This document shows, one piece after another, positions 47,926 to 59,239 of a DNA stretch of 64,000 nt. The DNA comes from Conus ventricosus (taxonomy: Eukaryota; Mollusca; Gastropoda; Neogastropoda; Conidae): contig JAFLJL010004177.1 of NCBI GenBank assembly GCA_018398815.1, positions 28,501 through 92,500 of the forward strand. The letters are read 5' to 3'. The translations under genes and the position numbers were made by a program. Numbering within the stretch: position 1 is the stretch's first letter; each line of letters begins with the position of its first letter. Below the pieces are notes generated by a model. That model ran no database searches. It saw only the letters and a list, made by a program, of their open reading frames with translations, and was not told the DNA's origin.

Positions 47926-48249
47926 GAATTTGAAGAGAACTTTTGCTTCAGCCCAAAAGATGAACTATCTTCGTGTGAAGACTTGTTGCATTCTGAAATA
48001 TACCGTGGTTTTCTATGGATAATTAGCGTTATGTCTTTTCTTGGCAATTTATTTTCTTTAATTGTTCGTTTCTGCATACAGACGCGAGTCTCGAAGAGTG
48101 GCTTTAGTGTATTTGTTATCAGCTTATGCCTCTCTGATTTATTAATGGGTGAATACTCATTGGTTCCAGCAACAATGCATAAATATTTGAAGGTTAGAAA
48201 AGAAAAAGCATATTTCATGAAAAAAAGAACTGGTGTTTTGCAACAGTAG
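47926..48249 (+). pseudogene. LGR-type GPCR fragment: hinge, TM1 and start of TM2
   Basis: The open frame reads FCFSPKDELSSCEDLLHSEI, then a hydrophobic TM1 (WIISVMSFLGNLFSLIVRF, about 48,016-48,072, containing the GN of family A receptors) and TM2 with SLCLSDLLMG at about 48,121-48,150. A cysteine pair in another frame just upstream (CKLCC, about 47,894) fits the cysteine-rich hinge. SSCEDLL directly before TM1 and the LCLSDLLMG box are characteristic of leucine-rich-repeat receptors (relaxin-receptor/GRL101-like). After 48,150 the sequence is repeat R1; AAG|GTTAG at about 48,193 could be a splice donor. The leucine-rich repeats and TM3-7 are absent in the window. It could be an exon of a larger gene or a captured piece. 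Confidence 0.65.
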
Positions 48250-48850
48250 TGGGTAAAAAAAGATATTACCAATAAACAAGACAACATATGATGAAACAAG
48301 TGGTTGCATATAGACAACGAATTCACTGATTCATACAAGAGGGAAGTCTGGAAGACACATTTGGAGCCCACAGACCGAGGCAGAATTTGGCACCTGGAAT
48401 TATATGTAGGCGGGACGCATCTTAATGTCTTAATGTCTTACTTTTTCGCTTCTGTGGCCGTTTTTCCAAGGCACTTCAGTGGGCACACAACAGTCACTAA
48501 ATTGAAAGACAAGAGCTGGTTCTAGTTTTCGCTGGCTGGCTCACATCCAGAATGAAGAACAGGCTGACGATGGTAACAAGCCTGCGTTCTTTATTCCCAG
48601 CAGCAGATTTGCAGCGTCAACAATCGCACCGCCAATGGAACTCTGCAAGTCGGAGGTGACCATAACAAAATTTATATATCAATAACTCAAGTTCTTTCCC
48701 ACTTACAGTTTTAATCTCGAAAGGTTCAGAAAAGTGACATAGCAAAACCAAACAAGGGATAAAGTTATAAAAGATAGTAGATAATGAATGATGTTATTTC
48801 TGATTTTAAAAAAACGTTTGGTTGTATAACGTCCTACTGCAGTAAATGTA

Positions 48851-50393
48851 TACTGACTTCCATAAAAAAACGCGAAAAATTGAAAGGCTATTTTTCGGGT
48901 GAAAAGGGGTGAATATACAATATTGAACCATTGTGGCAAGTTGTTTGGGTCCAAGACTCACGTGCAGTGAAAAATTGTGTGAGCAACACATCATTCCCGG
49001 CATTGGAGGGTCAACAAAAATGGCAAACTGGTTGCTGCATGTGAGGCACGTGCACACGATGCAGAGCAAAGTTAACCAGCGACAAGTACGCAGGCATGCA
49101 GCCTTTATAAAGCCGCGCTACAAGGTTCAGATAACGACTTGCCGTCTGAGCGCTACAGAGATGCCAAGACTACGAGCAGAGGAACGCAATCGTGGCCTAG
49201 GCCATCTGGAGGCTGGTGTGGATGCCAAGCAGGTCGCCAACATCTTTAACGTCCACATCTCAACCATCTATCGTCTGCAGCACCACATGCGAGTCACTGG
49301 TACCACTGATGATCGTCCCCGGCCAGGCCGTCCTCGGGTCACCACACCAAGAGAGGATCGCCATTTTGTTCGAACCCATCTGCGGGACAGGCGGCAAACA
49401 GCCGCTAACACTGTTCGACAGGTGCCTGGGAATCTCCAGCAACGAATCAGCCTCAACACTGTGCGGCGGCGTCTTCAGGAGAACAGGCTGGCATGTAGGC
49501 GTCCTCACAGAGGTCCGGTACTGACACCAAGACACCGGCAGGGCAGGCTGCAGTGGGCACAAGCCCGAATTAACTGGCGCAGGCAGCAGTGGGGACGCAT
49601 ACTGTTCTCAGATGAGAGCCGTTTTTGTATTGACATGGCTGACGGTCGTGTCAGAATATGGCGTCGACCTGGTGAACACTATGCTGACTCCTGTGTGGTA
49701 GAGTGGAACCCCTGGGGAGGCCCGAACGTTATGATATGGGGTGCAATTGGCATTAACCACGCCATAGGACCAGTCATCTTTCAGAACATTGGTCCTTGTC
49801 GTGGACAGGGTGTCAATGCACAGCGCTACATCCACTAGGTGCTCAGACCCCATGTCGTTCCTTTTTTTGCGCAACACCCAAACTGGACATTCCAACAGGA
49901 CAATGCAAGACCACACACAGCCAGGGCCACCCAGCAATTTCTTCGGCATAACAACGTCAATGTGCTGCCCTGGCCAGCCCTCAGTCCCGATTTAAACCCA
50001 ATAGAACATTTTTGGGATGAACTTGGCAGACGGTTGGACCTCCTGCGTCCACGACCAGCAACAGCGGCTCAACTTCACCAGGCCATCGTCCATGTGTGGG
50101 CTGGTGTGCCAAGGGGACGCATCAACCACCTGGTCCACTCAATGAGCCGCAGGTGTCAAGCAGTTGTCCATGCAAATGGTGGCCACACACGGTATTAGGA
50201 CTTCAAGCTGGTTTGTCACGTGACCTTGGATTTTCCACACAAAGACATATTGCTGATGACATTTTCACACATTACTGGTGTAATGAATCAAATCACGTTG
50301 AATTCTCGCTTCCACTCTGTACAATTGTGACCAATAAAATTCGCCCCTAACCTTCAGCTTGTTTTGCTTTCGCGTTTTTTTATGGAAGTCAGT
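48851..50393 (+). mobile_element. Tc1/mariner transposon 1 (DD34E), complete with inverted ends
   Basis: The 1,543-bp element begins TACTGACTTCCATAAAAAAA and ends with the exact reverse complement. Terminal inverted repeats of 27 bp are perfect and are flanked by TA on both sides. Repeat R1 copy A at about 9509-9530 shows the same locus without the element, so the ends are certain. It contains one transposase gene with a single internal stop. High terminal identity suggests recent movement. Confidence 0.93.
49161..50198 (+). pseudogene. Tc1 transposase with one internal stop codon
   Basis: Starts at ATG 49,161 (MPRLRAEERNRG), giving about 345 codons, the usual Tc1 length. Upstream in-frame codons to 48,933 precede the natural start. 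Domains in order are paired-like helix-turn-helix DNA binding (residues about 1-110, including VANIFNVHISTIYRL and an AT-hook-like GRPR), then the DDE catalytic domain: FSDES (first Asp), QQDNARPH (second Asp) and NPIEHFWD (Glu), with 34 residues between the last two, hence DD34E. One in-frame TAG at 49,836-49,838 interrupts the domain, where the relative at 53.4 kb has a glutamine codon. No frameshift is present. It cuts and pastes the element by binding its inverted ends. Confidence 0.93.
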
Positions 50394-52257
50394 ATATAAG
50401 TCACCAACTCGACAAATGTCACGCAGTGCGATTTTAAACTTAAACAAAATGGACCAACTAACGATCCTGGTACAACGCAGACTTAAACTGTTTTAAAGAA
50501 GTACCTCCTCAAAAAATAACTGTCTACATCTGAACACATGTTTCATCGTGATTGTTCAGGACTAACTGGTTTTTCATTTCAATGGCATGATCAAATGTTT
50601 CACTCCACCAAATAGTCCAACCAACAGCAATATTATTTCACTCTCAACGATGGATCCAATCCTCGTGTTATACTTTTACGTGTATATTAGTCATTGCACC
50701 AATTGTTCTTGAATTTATTAAGCTGGGTTCAGGTACAAATGACAGAGAGATTGTCCATCTCCAATATACACATTTGAACGTACAAAATCAACTTCTTCAT
50801 ACCTTACACAATGACCAAGCATTCCTTTTGAATTACACAGTAGTTCCAATCGGCTGAGTACAGTTTCTTGCTGGAGAAGATACTCAAAAACAATTAATCG
50901 TCATTCTCTTGTATCGCTGACAAGTGTACACACCAGATGCACTGTTTTCAGAATGTAGGCTTAACATGGTTCAGAAGATCCTTGATGATTTACTTCGCCT
51001 TCTCTTTTGTGTAACGCCATTCCACTTTTTGCAGGTTTTTCCGTTCTTCAGAAGGTCGTGGGAGGCGCACAAAAGTTCAAGATGAAATTTTTGTATAGCC
51101 AACCAAGCACATGAAGGTCAGAATTTTCTTCTCAGCGGATTACTGGCTAATATCATGGACATGATGGTGGAGCTCCTTTTTCTGCTCACGACACTTCTGT
51201 AGTTAGTGAACAGCAAACACCAAGTCGGTTGTGCCATGTATGTGCAAAACCCGCACTGTGATTCAGGGACGATGAAGTCTGCTATGTTGATGAATCTGCT
51301 CAAGATGACCTTCGGAAGAATCTTTCCTGCGACGCACAAGTGGAAAACCCATGGTGATTGTGTCACATGAAATACATATGTACATACATACAACATACAT
51401 AAATGCATACATAGATACTTACATACTTTCATTCTTAACTACCTACACACGTTTCATGCTTAGCCACTGCTCTTGATCCCATGTCTGATGTCTGATAGCT
51501 TTTAAGTTTTGTGGTGAGCTGCCAAAGTTTCATCCGGTTCCCAAGCGTTCATGTGCCATTGCCGATAACGTATGCCATTTCATTCAGTGCTTGATGTCAG
51601 CTCTTCATGCTTCACATTTTTTGGTATATTGTCATGTTTTTGTGATTTCACAAAGGCAAATGAGGTGTCACTGAGGAAACAATGGATACTCTCAACAAAA
51701 GTTAAGGACCATCTTTGTTCTCGACCTCCCTCCATTGCTACCCATGAAGATATTGTGCAAGACGTACAAGTTATAATACAGCACTTTACTAACCTGTCAT
51801 GTTCATGGCTTAGTTGAGCCTTATACATTTCACTCGGTATGCAGGCTTGTGAGCGAAGACGTGTCCCTAATCGTAATTAAAAACAAAAGATTCAGTTCTT
51901 ATTCAACCAGACTTGACTGACAAGATAAGTTGGCTGCTTTGAAACTGCATGTTCCTGTTAAATCAGAGACTTTTGTCAACATATTCCACCTTTGTTTCAG
52001 AATCAGAAACGAAAGAGGTGTCAATTAGAGCTAACACAACTGCGTTTTGCAAGTCCCATCTCATCGCACACAACTGCTTTAAGGTTCTATCGTGAATGCT
52101 CTAGCATTCTTCTTAAAAACCGAAAAGGCAGAGGAGTCAAGTTACAACTTTCCGGAAACAGTCAGGTTTCGAAATACCAGTATCTTGACCAGAAGTTATA
52201 TGTTAGTAAGTTCCCTTCCCATTGGAGATTGTCTCCCCCTCGGAGACTATAAGCTTG

Positions 52258-53197
52258 CTGAAGGCTGATTTTGAGAAGCATTATTATTCCTCATTCACCC
52301 ACTCAAGCACATACTGTTAGTTAGGCAGAATTATCTACCACTGCAGATATGAAAGCTTATCTCCCCCTATTTCTTCAATCTAAGACATAAGAGCAAGCTT
52401 TTGTTTATAATTCAATATTTCGTGCAGTCATTGCAACACCAAGCTGCTCTGTAAGTTGCTGAATGGTGCTCGGTTACTTATCCTTGAAATTTATCAGTTT
52501 ATTGTAAATTAGTCCCTTGCGGATTCATTCCTAGAACTGGCCCTCAGCACTTGTGTCTTAAGAGGTTATCTTTTTATATTTTCTACTTTCACAAGAAAAT
52601 GTAGCTTGTTTTGCTCTTTCATGATTTTCTTTTGCTTTTTAGGTGGCACCTTTTGGTTGTTGTTTTTTAAAACTCAACAAACATACTACAGTATTGCACA
52701 CCAGCCTTTTTCGGGATAGCATTCTTCTTAAAACCGAAAGTCAGTAGTAGTCATGTTACCACTTTCCGTGGTCACTGAGGAGAAACAATCAGGTTTCGAA
52801 ATACCGGTATCTGACCAGGCGTTATATGTTAGTGAGTCTCCCCATTGAAATTGTGTCCGCCTCGGAGACTATAGCTTGCTGAAGGCTCATTTGAGAAGCA
52901 TTTATTATTCGCCATTCACCCACTCGGGCACATACTGTTAGTTAGCAGAATTATCTACCACTGCAGATATGAATGCTTATCTCTCCCTATTTCTCAATCT
53001 AAGACATAAGAGCAAGCTTTGTTTATAATTCAATACTTTTTGCAGTAATTGCAACACCAAGCTGTTCTGTAAGTTGCTGGAATGGTGCTTGGTTACTTAT
53101 CTTTGGAATTTATTAGTTTATTTTAATTTAGTCCCTTGCGGATTCATTCCTAGAACTGGCCCTCAGCACTTGTGTCTGAAGAGGTTATTGTTTTATA
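52258..53197. repeat. ~630-bp tandem repeat, block 2
   Basis: Two starts at about 52,258 and 52,878. The second unit is interrupted at 53,197 by the second Tc1 transposon and resumes after it. Confidence 0.8.
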
Positions 53198-54728
53198 TAC
53201 TCAGAGGCATAAAAAACGCGAAAACAAACTGTATAGAAATGTTGATGTAATTTGGCTACCGATTCCTTTGAACTGGTAATAGAAAGTGAGAAAAAGCAAT
53301 CGAACACCGCAAAAGTGTCCTTTCAAAGTTCATTCTGGTAGAAAATAAGGTCACATGAACTTGACCTTGACCCTGTGTTAACAGCAGAATGTCAGTATCT
53401 GGTGTGACCACCTCGAGCATTGATCACAGCTGTGCACCTGCGGTACATCGAGCGCACCAGAGTGTTGGTCTGCCTCTGGGGGACTTGCCACCACACCTGG
53501 CCCACAGCGACAGCAAGCTGAGCTGCTGTCTGGGGTCTGGGGTTGAGCTGGTTCAACTGCCTCTGAAGGGCATCCCAGAAATGCTCTATTGGGTTAAGGT
53601 CGGGAGAACGGGCTGGGTGAGGCAGCAGATTGATGTTGTTCTGCCTCAGGAAGTTCTGCGTAGCACGGGCAGTGTGCGGCCTTGCGTTGTCCTGCTGAAA
53701 CAGGTTCTGTGGATGCTGCTGGAAATGCGGCAGGATGTGGGGCCTCAGAACTTGGTCGATGTAATGAACAGCAGTGACCCCGTTACCACGTCCTGGACCC
53801 ACATTCTGGAAGATGACTGGCCCAATACGGCGATTTATGCCGATAGCCCCCCAGATCAGGATGCTTTCACCACCCCATGGGTCCCTTTCGGTGATGTTGG
53901 CATCCGTGAAGCGTTCCCACCGCTCTTCTCCAGATCCGGATGCGGCCATCGCCTGGGTCGACGCAGAACCGGCTTTCATCACTGAAGAGGACTCGGCCCC
54001 AGTCCCGATGGCGCCAATGCACGTGGATCTGTGCCCACTGCAGACGGTTCTGGCGATGCTGGAGTGTCAGGATAGGTCGCCGGGCTGAACGCCTGCATTG
54101 GAGACCAACTGTGTTCAGTCGGCGACGCACGGTCCTGTTGCTGATTGGCCTGCCATGGTTGCCGACGGTGTTCCTGGCTGTGTTGGCAGCGGTTTGGTAA
54201 GGCTCCCGTCGATGCTGACGAAGAAGATGGCGGTCTTGGGCTGCTATGGTGACCTTCGGTCTGCCGCTCCTCGGTCTGTCATCAGTGGTGTTTCTTGCTT
54301 GAAAGTGGTCCAGAAGGCGATAGACGGTGGAAATGTGGACTCCGAATGCGATAGCGACCTGCCTCATTGGAACCCCGGCCTGCAGTTGCCCCATTGCTAT
54401 GCAACGATCTTGACGAGAAAGTCTCGGCTTATTTTGGGCGCCCTGAAGGGAAAAATTTAAATTTTTTGGGGGTTTGGGAAAATTTTAAAGCCCCCCCCAA
54501 GGGGGGGCCCATTGAGTTGAAATTCACGGCACGGGCGAGGTAGTCCACAGGGCAAATAAAATCCTTGCCAAAACGGCCCGGCAACACCCCCCACTGTTCG
54601 GGGTTTAAAAACCGGCCAAGACACCCGTACGAAAATTTTTGCACTGCCACGACATTGCTTCGTCCTTTCACAATGTGAACAATCTGCACTGTCTCTTTTT
54701 TTTTCCGCTTTTTTTTTTGCCTTATATA
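53198..54728 (-). mobile_element. Tc1/mariner transposon 2 (DD34E)
   Basis: Left end TACTCAGAGGCATAAAAAAC follows TA at 53,196-53,197. The right end near 54,700-54,728 (CCGCTTTTTT...GCCTTATA) is a blurred version of its reverse complement. The interrupted 630-bp unit continues directly after it (compare 52,573: TTATATTTTCTACTTTCACA), so the insertion point is clear. The element is related to transposon 1 (shared ATAAAAAACGCGAAAA near the ends) but is a different copy in opposite orientation. The part beyond about 54,430 is poorly called. Confidence 0.85.
53392..54440 (-). pseudogene. Tc1 transposase with one frameshift
   Basis: On the minus strand the frame from about 54,440 gives RLSRQDRCIAMGQLQAGVP and VAIAFGVHISTVYRLL (helix-turn-helix), SGRPKV, and FSDESRF with the first catalytic Asp. 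It leaves frame after RIRIWRR at about 53,924. From there a second frame runs to the stop at 53,392 with QQDNARPH and NPIEHFWD, spaced 34 residues (DD34E). An open frame on the plus strand over the same bases is a shadow. The frameshift may be real or a base-calling slip, since everything else is intact. The start codon is not visible because the N-terminal bases at 54,430-54,450 are distorted. Confidence 0.9.
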
Positions 54729-55160
54729 TTATTTTTCTTTCTCATCACAAGAAATGGCTTTTTTTACTCTTTCAGTTTTTTTCTTTTGGGTGGCACCTTT
54801 TGGTTTTTTTTGAAAACTCAAAAAACAAAATACAGTATTGCACACCAGCCTTTTTGGGGGATAGCTTCTTTTTTAAAACCGAAAGTCGGTAGTCAAGTTC
54901 CCACTTTCCCGGGGCACTGGGAAAAACAATCGGGTTTTTCGAAATACCGGTATCTGACCAGGAGTTAATTAAGTAAGTTTCCTCCGTTGGAGACTGTCCC
55001 CCCAGGACTAAAGCTTGCTAAAGGCCATTTTGAGAAGCATTTATTCCCCCCATTCCCCATTAAAAGCACATACGTTGTTAGGCTAATTACTACCACTGCA
55101 AAAATTTGAAGCTTTCTCCCCCCTATTTTTTCAATCTGACATAAGGCAAGGTTTGTTTAT
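54729..55160. repeat. ~630-bp unit remainder and further copy
   Basis: Continuation of the unit split by transposon 2, with GAAGCATTTATT-type phrases at about 55,035. Many homopolymer changes compared with 52,600-53,060. Confidence 0.75.
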
Positions 55161-55167
55161 AATTAAA

Positions 55168-55225
55168 AAATATATATATATGTAAAAATTAAATAAATAT
55201 AATATATATAATATAATTAATATTT
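55168..55225. repeat. (AT)n-rich tract
   Basis: AT-alternating tract equivalent to 41,073-41,102. Confidence 0.8.
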
Positions 55226-55239
55226 GGAAATTTCTGTGT

Positions 55240-55890
55240 GTGTGGTGTTTTTGTTGTGGGGTTTTTGGGTTGTGGGTGTGTGTGTTGTTGTTTTGTGTGT
55301 TGGTGTTACGCTTAGCTAAAAAAAGGGCCCAAACCAATGTATAAAATTTTGGCAGGTCGTGTTGTGACCCGAGGATGGTTTTGGGCAACTCTAAAAAAAT
55401 AAACCTTTAAAAAACCGTTAAAAAAAACGTTATAAGGGTTTTTTCAAAGACATCTTTTTCCTCTGTTTTTAAATAGCCGTTGTGACATTGCACAGGTCAG
55501 GATACTTCTCAAAAATTTAGAACCGTTTTGGCGAAAAAAAACGTTTTTTATACAGTTAAAAAACCGTTAAAGACACCAACCCTAAAAAAAAACTGTTTAA
55601 AACCCGTCTTTTTAAATTTAGCGGACGTCTGTTGTGCCCGAGGATGGATGGGCAATCTCAAAAAAAAAATAAAACCGTTAAAAACCTTAAAAAATTTTTA
55701 AAACGGTTTCAAAATCTTTTTCCCCCTGCTTTTTTTTTTTAATCAAAGGGCCGTTGTCATTGCACAGGTACAGGGCGACTTCTCGAAATTTAAACCGTTA
55801 TTTGTCATTTTAAAGAAACGTTTTTATAACAGTTAAAAACCGTTAAAAAACTCCCCCCCCCCCCAAAAAAAAAAATTTTAAAACCCCCCT
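55240..55890. repeat. TG-rich leader plus CCGTTAAAAA repeats, copy 2
   Basis: Equivalent to 41,105-41,815, with GTGACCCGAGGATGG at about 55,365 and CCGTTAAAAA words throughout. Homopolymers are lengthened, for example an A/C run at about 55,850-55,875. Confidence 0.8.
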
Positions 55891-58800
55891 TTTTGGCGTC
55901 ATTACTGTCCCATGTCGACCATACTTTCACGGCGTAGCCACTCTGTAGCCGAATTTTATCTGTGGCCAATGCAGTCATAAAACATCACGTGACGCCCCCA
56001 CTTCCGCCCCCGGGAAAGGAAAGCCGGTCAATTTTCTACTCATTCACCTTCGGCCCCCCGTCAAAAAAGAAAGTCTTGGTTTTGTCCGCCTCCTTCCCTT
56101 GGTTAAATTGCGGTGTCTTTTTTTTTATCTTGATTCGGTTGGCCTTGTGCAAAACCATGATATTCTTTGCCACGTGGGCTCTTGGTGGAGTGTAATTACG
56201 GAAAATTTCCCTTTTTTTACCCCCACTCTCGCGATTAGCGTTCACGATCGTCGGTTCTTTCGATCGCGCTACCTTTGTCGTGTTTTTACATCGCCACGGG
56301 TTCATTCTATCAAATTGTTTTCGTTTGCCCCCTACCCGTTCGGTTTTTACGGCGCTCCTACTGTCGCTTCCCTCCCCCCTTGTGGGGCTCACGCTCCGGG
56401 TTACCTCGCGATTTACTCGCCGGTCGTCCTTTTTTTAAACCGCCTTCCTCGCCGTCGTCGGGGCCATTTTTTTTTTCTCGGGGGTCGGTTCCCCCCCAAA
56501 ATTTCTTAGCCTGGGGTTTTCCCCTTTGCGCAAACTCCTCTTTAAGGTTTACTGCGCGGAAAGCCATATCCATCCACTTAGAACGTGTTTCGAAAGTGTG
56601 CGTGATTTCACGTCGGTGGCGTGTAGGGGTCTCGATTTTTTCGGTCGTCTCTCGAGCACTTGCACGACACCACCGGGCGTTTGGTTTAATTTCCCCTTCT
56701 CGACGACCACCTTGTCTCCTCTTTGCGGTCTGTGTTCCGGTTTTTGCTTCCCCCTGTCCCAACTGGTGAAGGACACCCCCCGGGGTCGACCACTCCACGC
56801 TCGGATTTCCCAGTTTCCCCGGAGAACCGGGGGGGCGATTCTGTCTCTGACAATCCTTTAAAAGGGATAACTTTTAGGGTTGGGGTAATAAGACGACTGC
56901 CCGGGGGGGGGGACCGTGCCTTTCCCTTCTACCCCGCGACCACGATCCGGCAACCCAAAAGGCGGATGGCAAGGGGCCACTTTTGCTAAATGCCTTTCTT
57001 TTGACCTCCGGGAAAGAAAGAATATCCTAAAGTCAAAGGGGAAGGGCCCCCCTCAGGGGCCCCCCCCACTAAGAATAGCCGAGGGAATTCGCCCTCAGCC
57101 CCCTCCTCTCCACGCCAGCTTGCCCCTCCCCCCGGCGTGCTGGGAGACCTCTCCATCATGTGAGTCGCACGAGCCTCGGCCCCGGGGAATCAGCCGAGCC
57201 GGGGACCAGCAGGGGTGTGGGTCTGGGGAATGCCATCCGTCACTCCCCTTTGGTGAGTCACATGTCCTTTTTTCCCCCCCAAATCGACACGTGTACTACA
57301 GCGCTCTCCCCACCGAGACGGGGCAGCCAACACCTGACCCGGGGACGCTTGGGACTCCGGATGCATTTTTATGGTCCCCCGACGCACGCCCTCGGGGGTG
57401 TCCTAATTTGGGGCGGTCACATCGCCCCACAGCGCGGTGGTACCGCACAAGGCGGTCGACCCCCCCCGATCGACCTCACCTTCCCCCCTGGGGGACGGCT
57501 TTGGGGGGATCAGCCCTTTTTCGGGTCCCCGTTGGGGAAACGTCCACGGCCCCCCCCGCTCCTCCGGGGGGAGGATTACCCCCGGGGGCCCCGGGGGTAA
57601 CCGACCTACCGGGGGGGGGGACACGGGACCGATCCTGACCAATCCGCACGTTCCGGGTTGGAGGCTCGGCCCCGCCCCTCCTCCGCCGCCGGCCTCACAG
57701 GCCCCCACCAAGGACGTGCAAGAGCAGGCACGGCCCTGTCGGGGCACAGGCCACTGCCTCTTGTTACCCACACAATGGGGGCTCAGGTTCCCCCGGGTCC
57801 CCGGGGATCTTTGCCGACACCCAAGGGCTGCCACACCCCCTTTTTCCCCCGGGGGACCGGGGGCTCTTGCCCCCGAGAAGACCAGTGGCTAAAACCCAAC
57901 ACCCCACAAACCACTGTAGGGCATGGCACCCCCAGCTCCGGGGGTCGCCTTGGTCCCCCTCCCGGGCGCTGTCCATGGGCGGGATGAGCCCGTCCGCCGA
58001 TCATGAGCCCCGGGGAGACCCCCGCAAGTACCCCTTAACGGCCCCTACAGGGGTGCCCCCAAAAACCCGCAGGCCCTTTTACCCCCTGAGGGGCAATGAG
58101 GAGGACCAGCCTCCACCTCATTGTTGATGCCCGCAGGGTGAAACGGGGGCCCCCAAGACCTCGCAGGAGGGGGGGCCGCACCCCCGACGAACCTTTCCCC
58201 CCCCCCCTTTGCCAGGCCTCCCCCCCCCACCCAAAACCCCCAAGGACTCGCCCCCCAGAAACTGCCTCATCTGGGAAGGCCCGGGCACTCGCGCCATGGG
58301 GCGCGGGCCGCCCCCCCTCCAGGACAGGCCCCTCCAGACCTAATGCACCCCAAGCGTACCCTCCCCGGGGACCCAAAAACCCCTCGGTCGCCTCCCTGTT
58401 CACAGAAAAAACCCGGGCCAGGGGGGGAAATTTCACAGCAGACCGTGGGTTACCCCACACCTGCCCCCCCCCCCCTCCCCCCAGTCGGGCAACCCCTTTT
58501 AAAGTTTTAAAAGGAATGGGACTGAACACCAGGAGGGGCATCCTCCCCCCCACGGCGGCTACACTTAGGTATCCCCCAACAGAAAACGGAGGCCTAGGGC
58601 CGGAGGACGAGGGGCCCCCCCCGGGGCCCTTTGGACCGGACCCGGGGCTACCGGAAAGTTTCTCGCTTTATTTAGCGACCCTTTTTGCGACACTGGTCAA
58701 AGGGGTTTCGCATCATCTTTCTGCTGCGGCGGGCGCGCACTGGAGCCACTCAACGGGTTTTTTTGGGGGCCCGAGAGCCGTGCTGTCACGGACCTCCTCC

Positions 58801-59239
58801 CCCGCGCTTAGGCAGCCCCCCGGGGTGCCCGGCCAGGACCAACCTGTTCGGGCGAATACCGAGACGGTAACACAACACGAGGAACGCAAGCGGCGGCATC
58901 CTTGCGCCCAGGGCCCCGCCGCGCCCTGCTAGACCCCCCCTTTTGGGCCCTTCCCCCGGCCCAAAACCCCCCCCAGGCAATCACCTTCCCCCCACCGGGG
59001 ACGGGGCCCCCCAAGGCCCAACTTCCCCAAGGGCCCTAACCCAAATCACAGCTGCAAAATTTTCGGTTCGGCCCAAAAGTCACGCCCAGGAGCTGACTGG
59101 GGGGCCCCAACCCCGGGGAGCTTTGATGGGCGGGCACCCCCCCCACCCCGTGCCCCTTCCTCCCCCACGTCCCCCCCCCCCCCCCTGGTGGGGACCTCTC
59201 CCCGGCAGGCCCACCCTGGAGCAAAAGGGCCCCACCCCG

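Larger units (their letters stand above)
48151..52515. repeat. Dispersed repeat R1, copy C (interrupted by Tc1 transposon)
   Basis: Near-identical to 8,821-11,616 except for the 1.5-kb Tc1 element at 48,851-50,393. It carries the antisense LINE reverse-transcriptase block at 51,140-51,345 and an (ACAT)n-like tract near 51,383. It continues into ~630-bp units at about 52,258. Confidence 0.88.

Noticed and set aside
53389..53985. 198-codon plus-strand frame
   Set aside because: Shadow of the minus-strand Tc1 transposase, whose DD34E motifs are clear.
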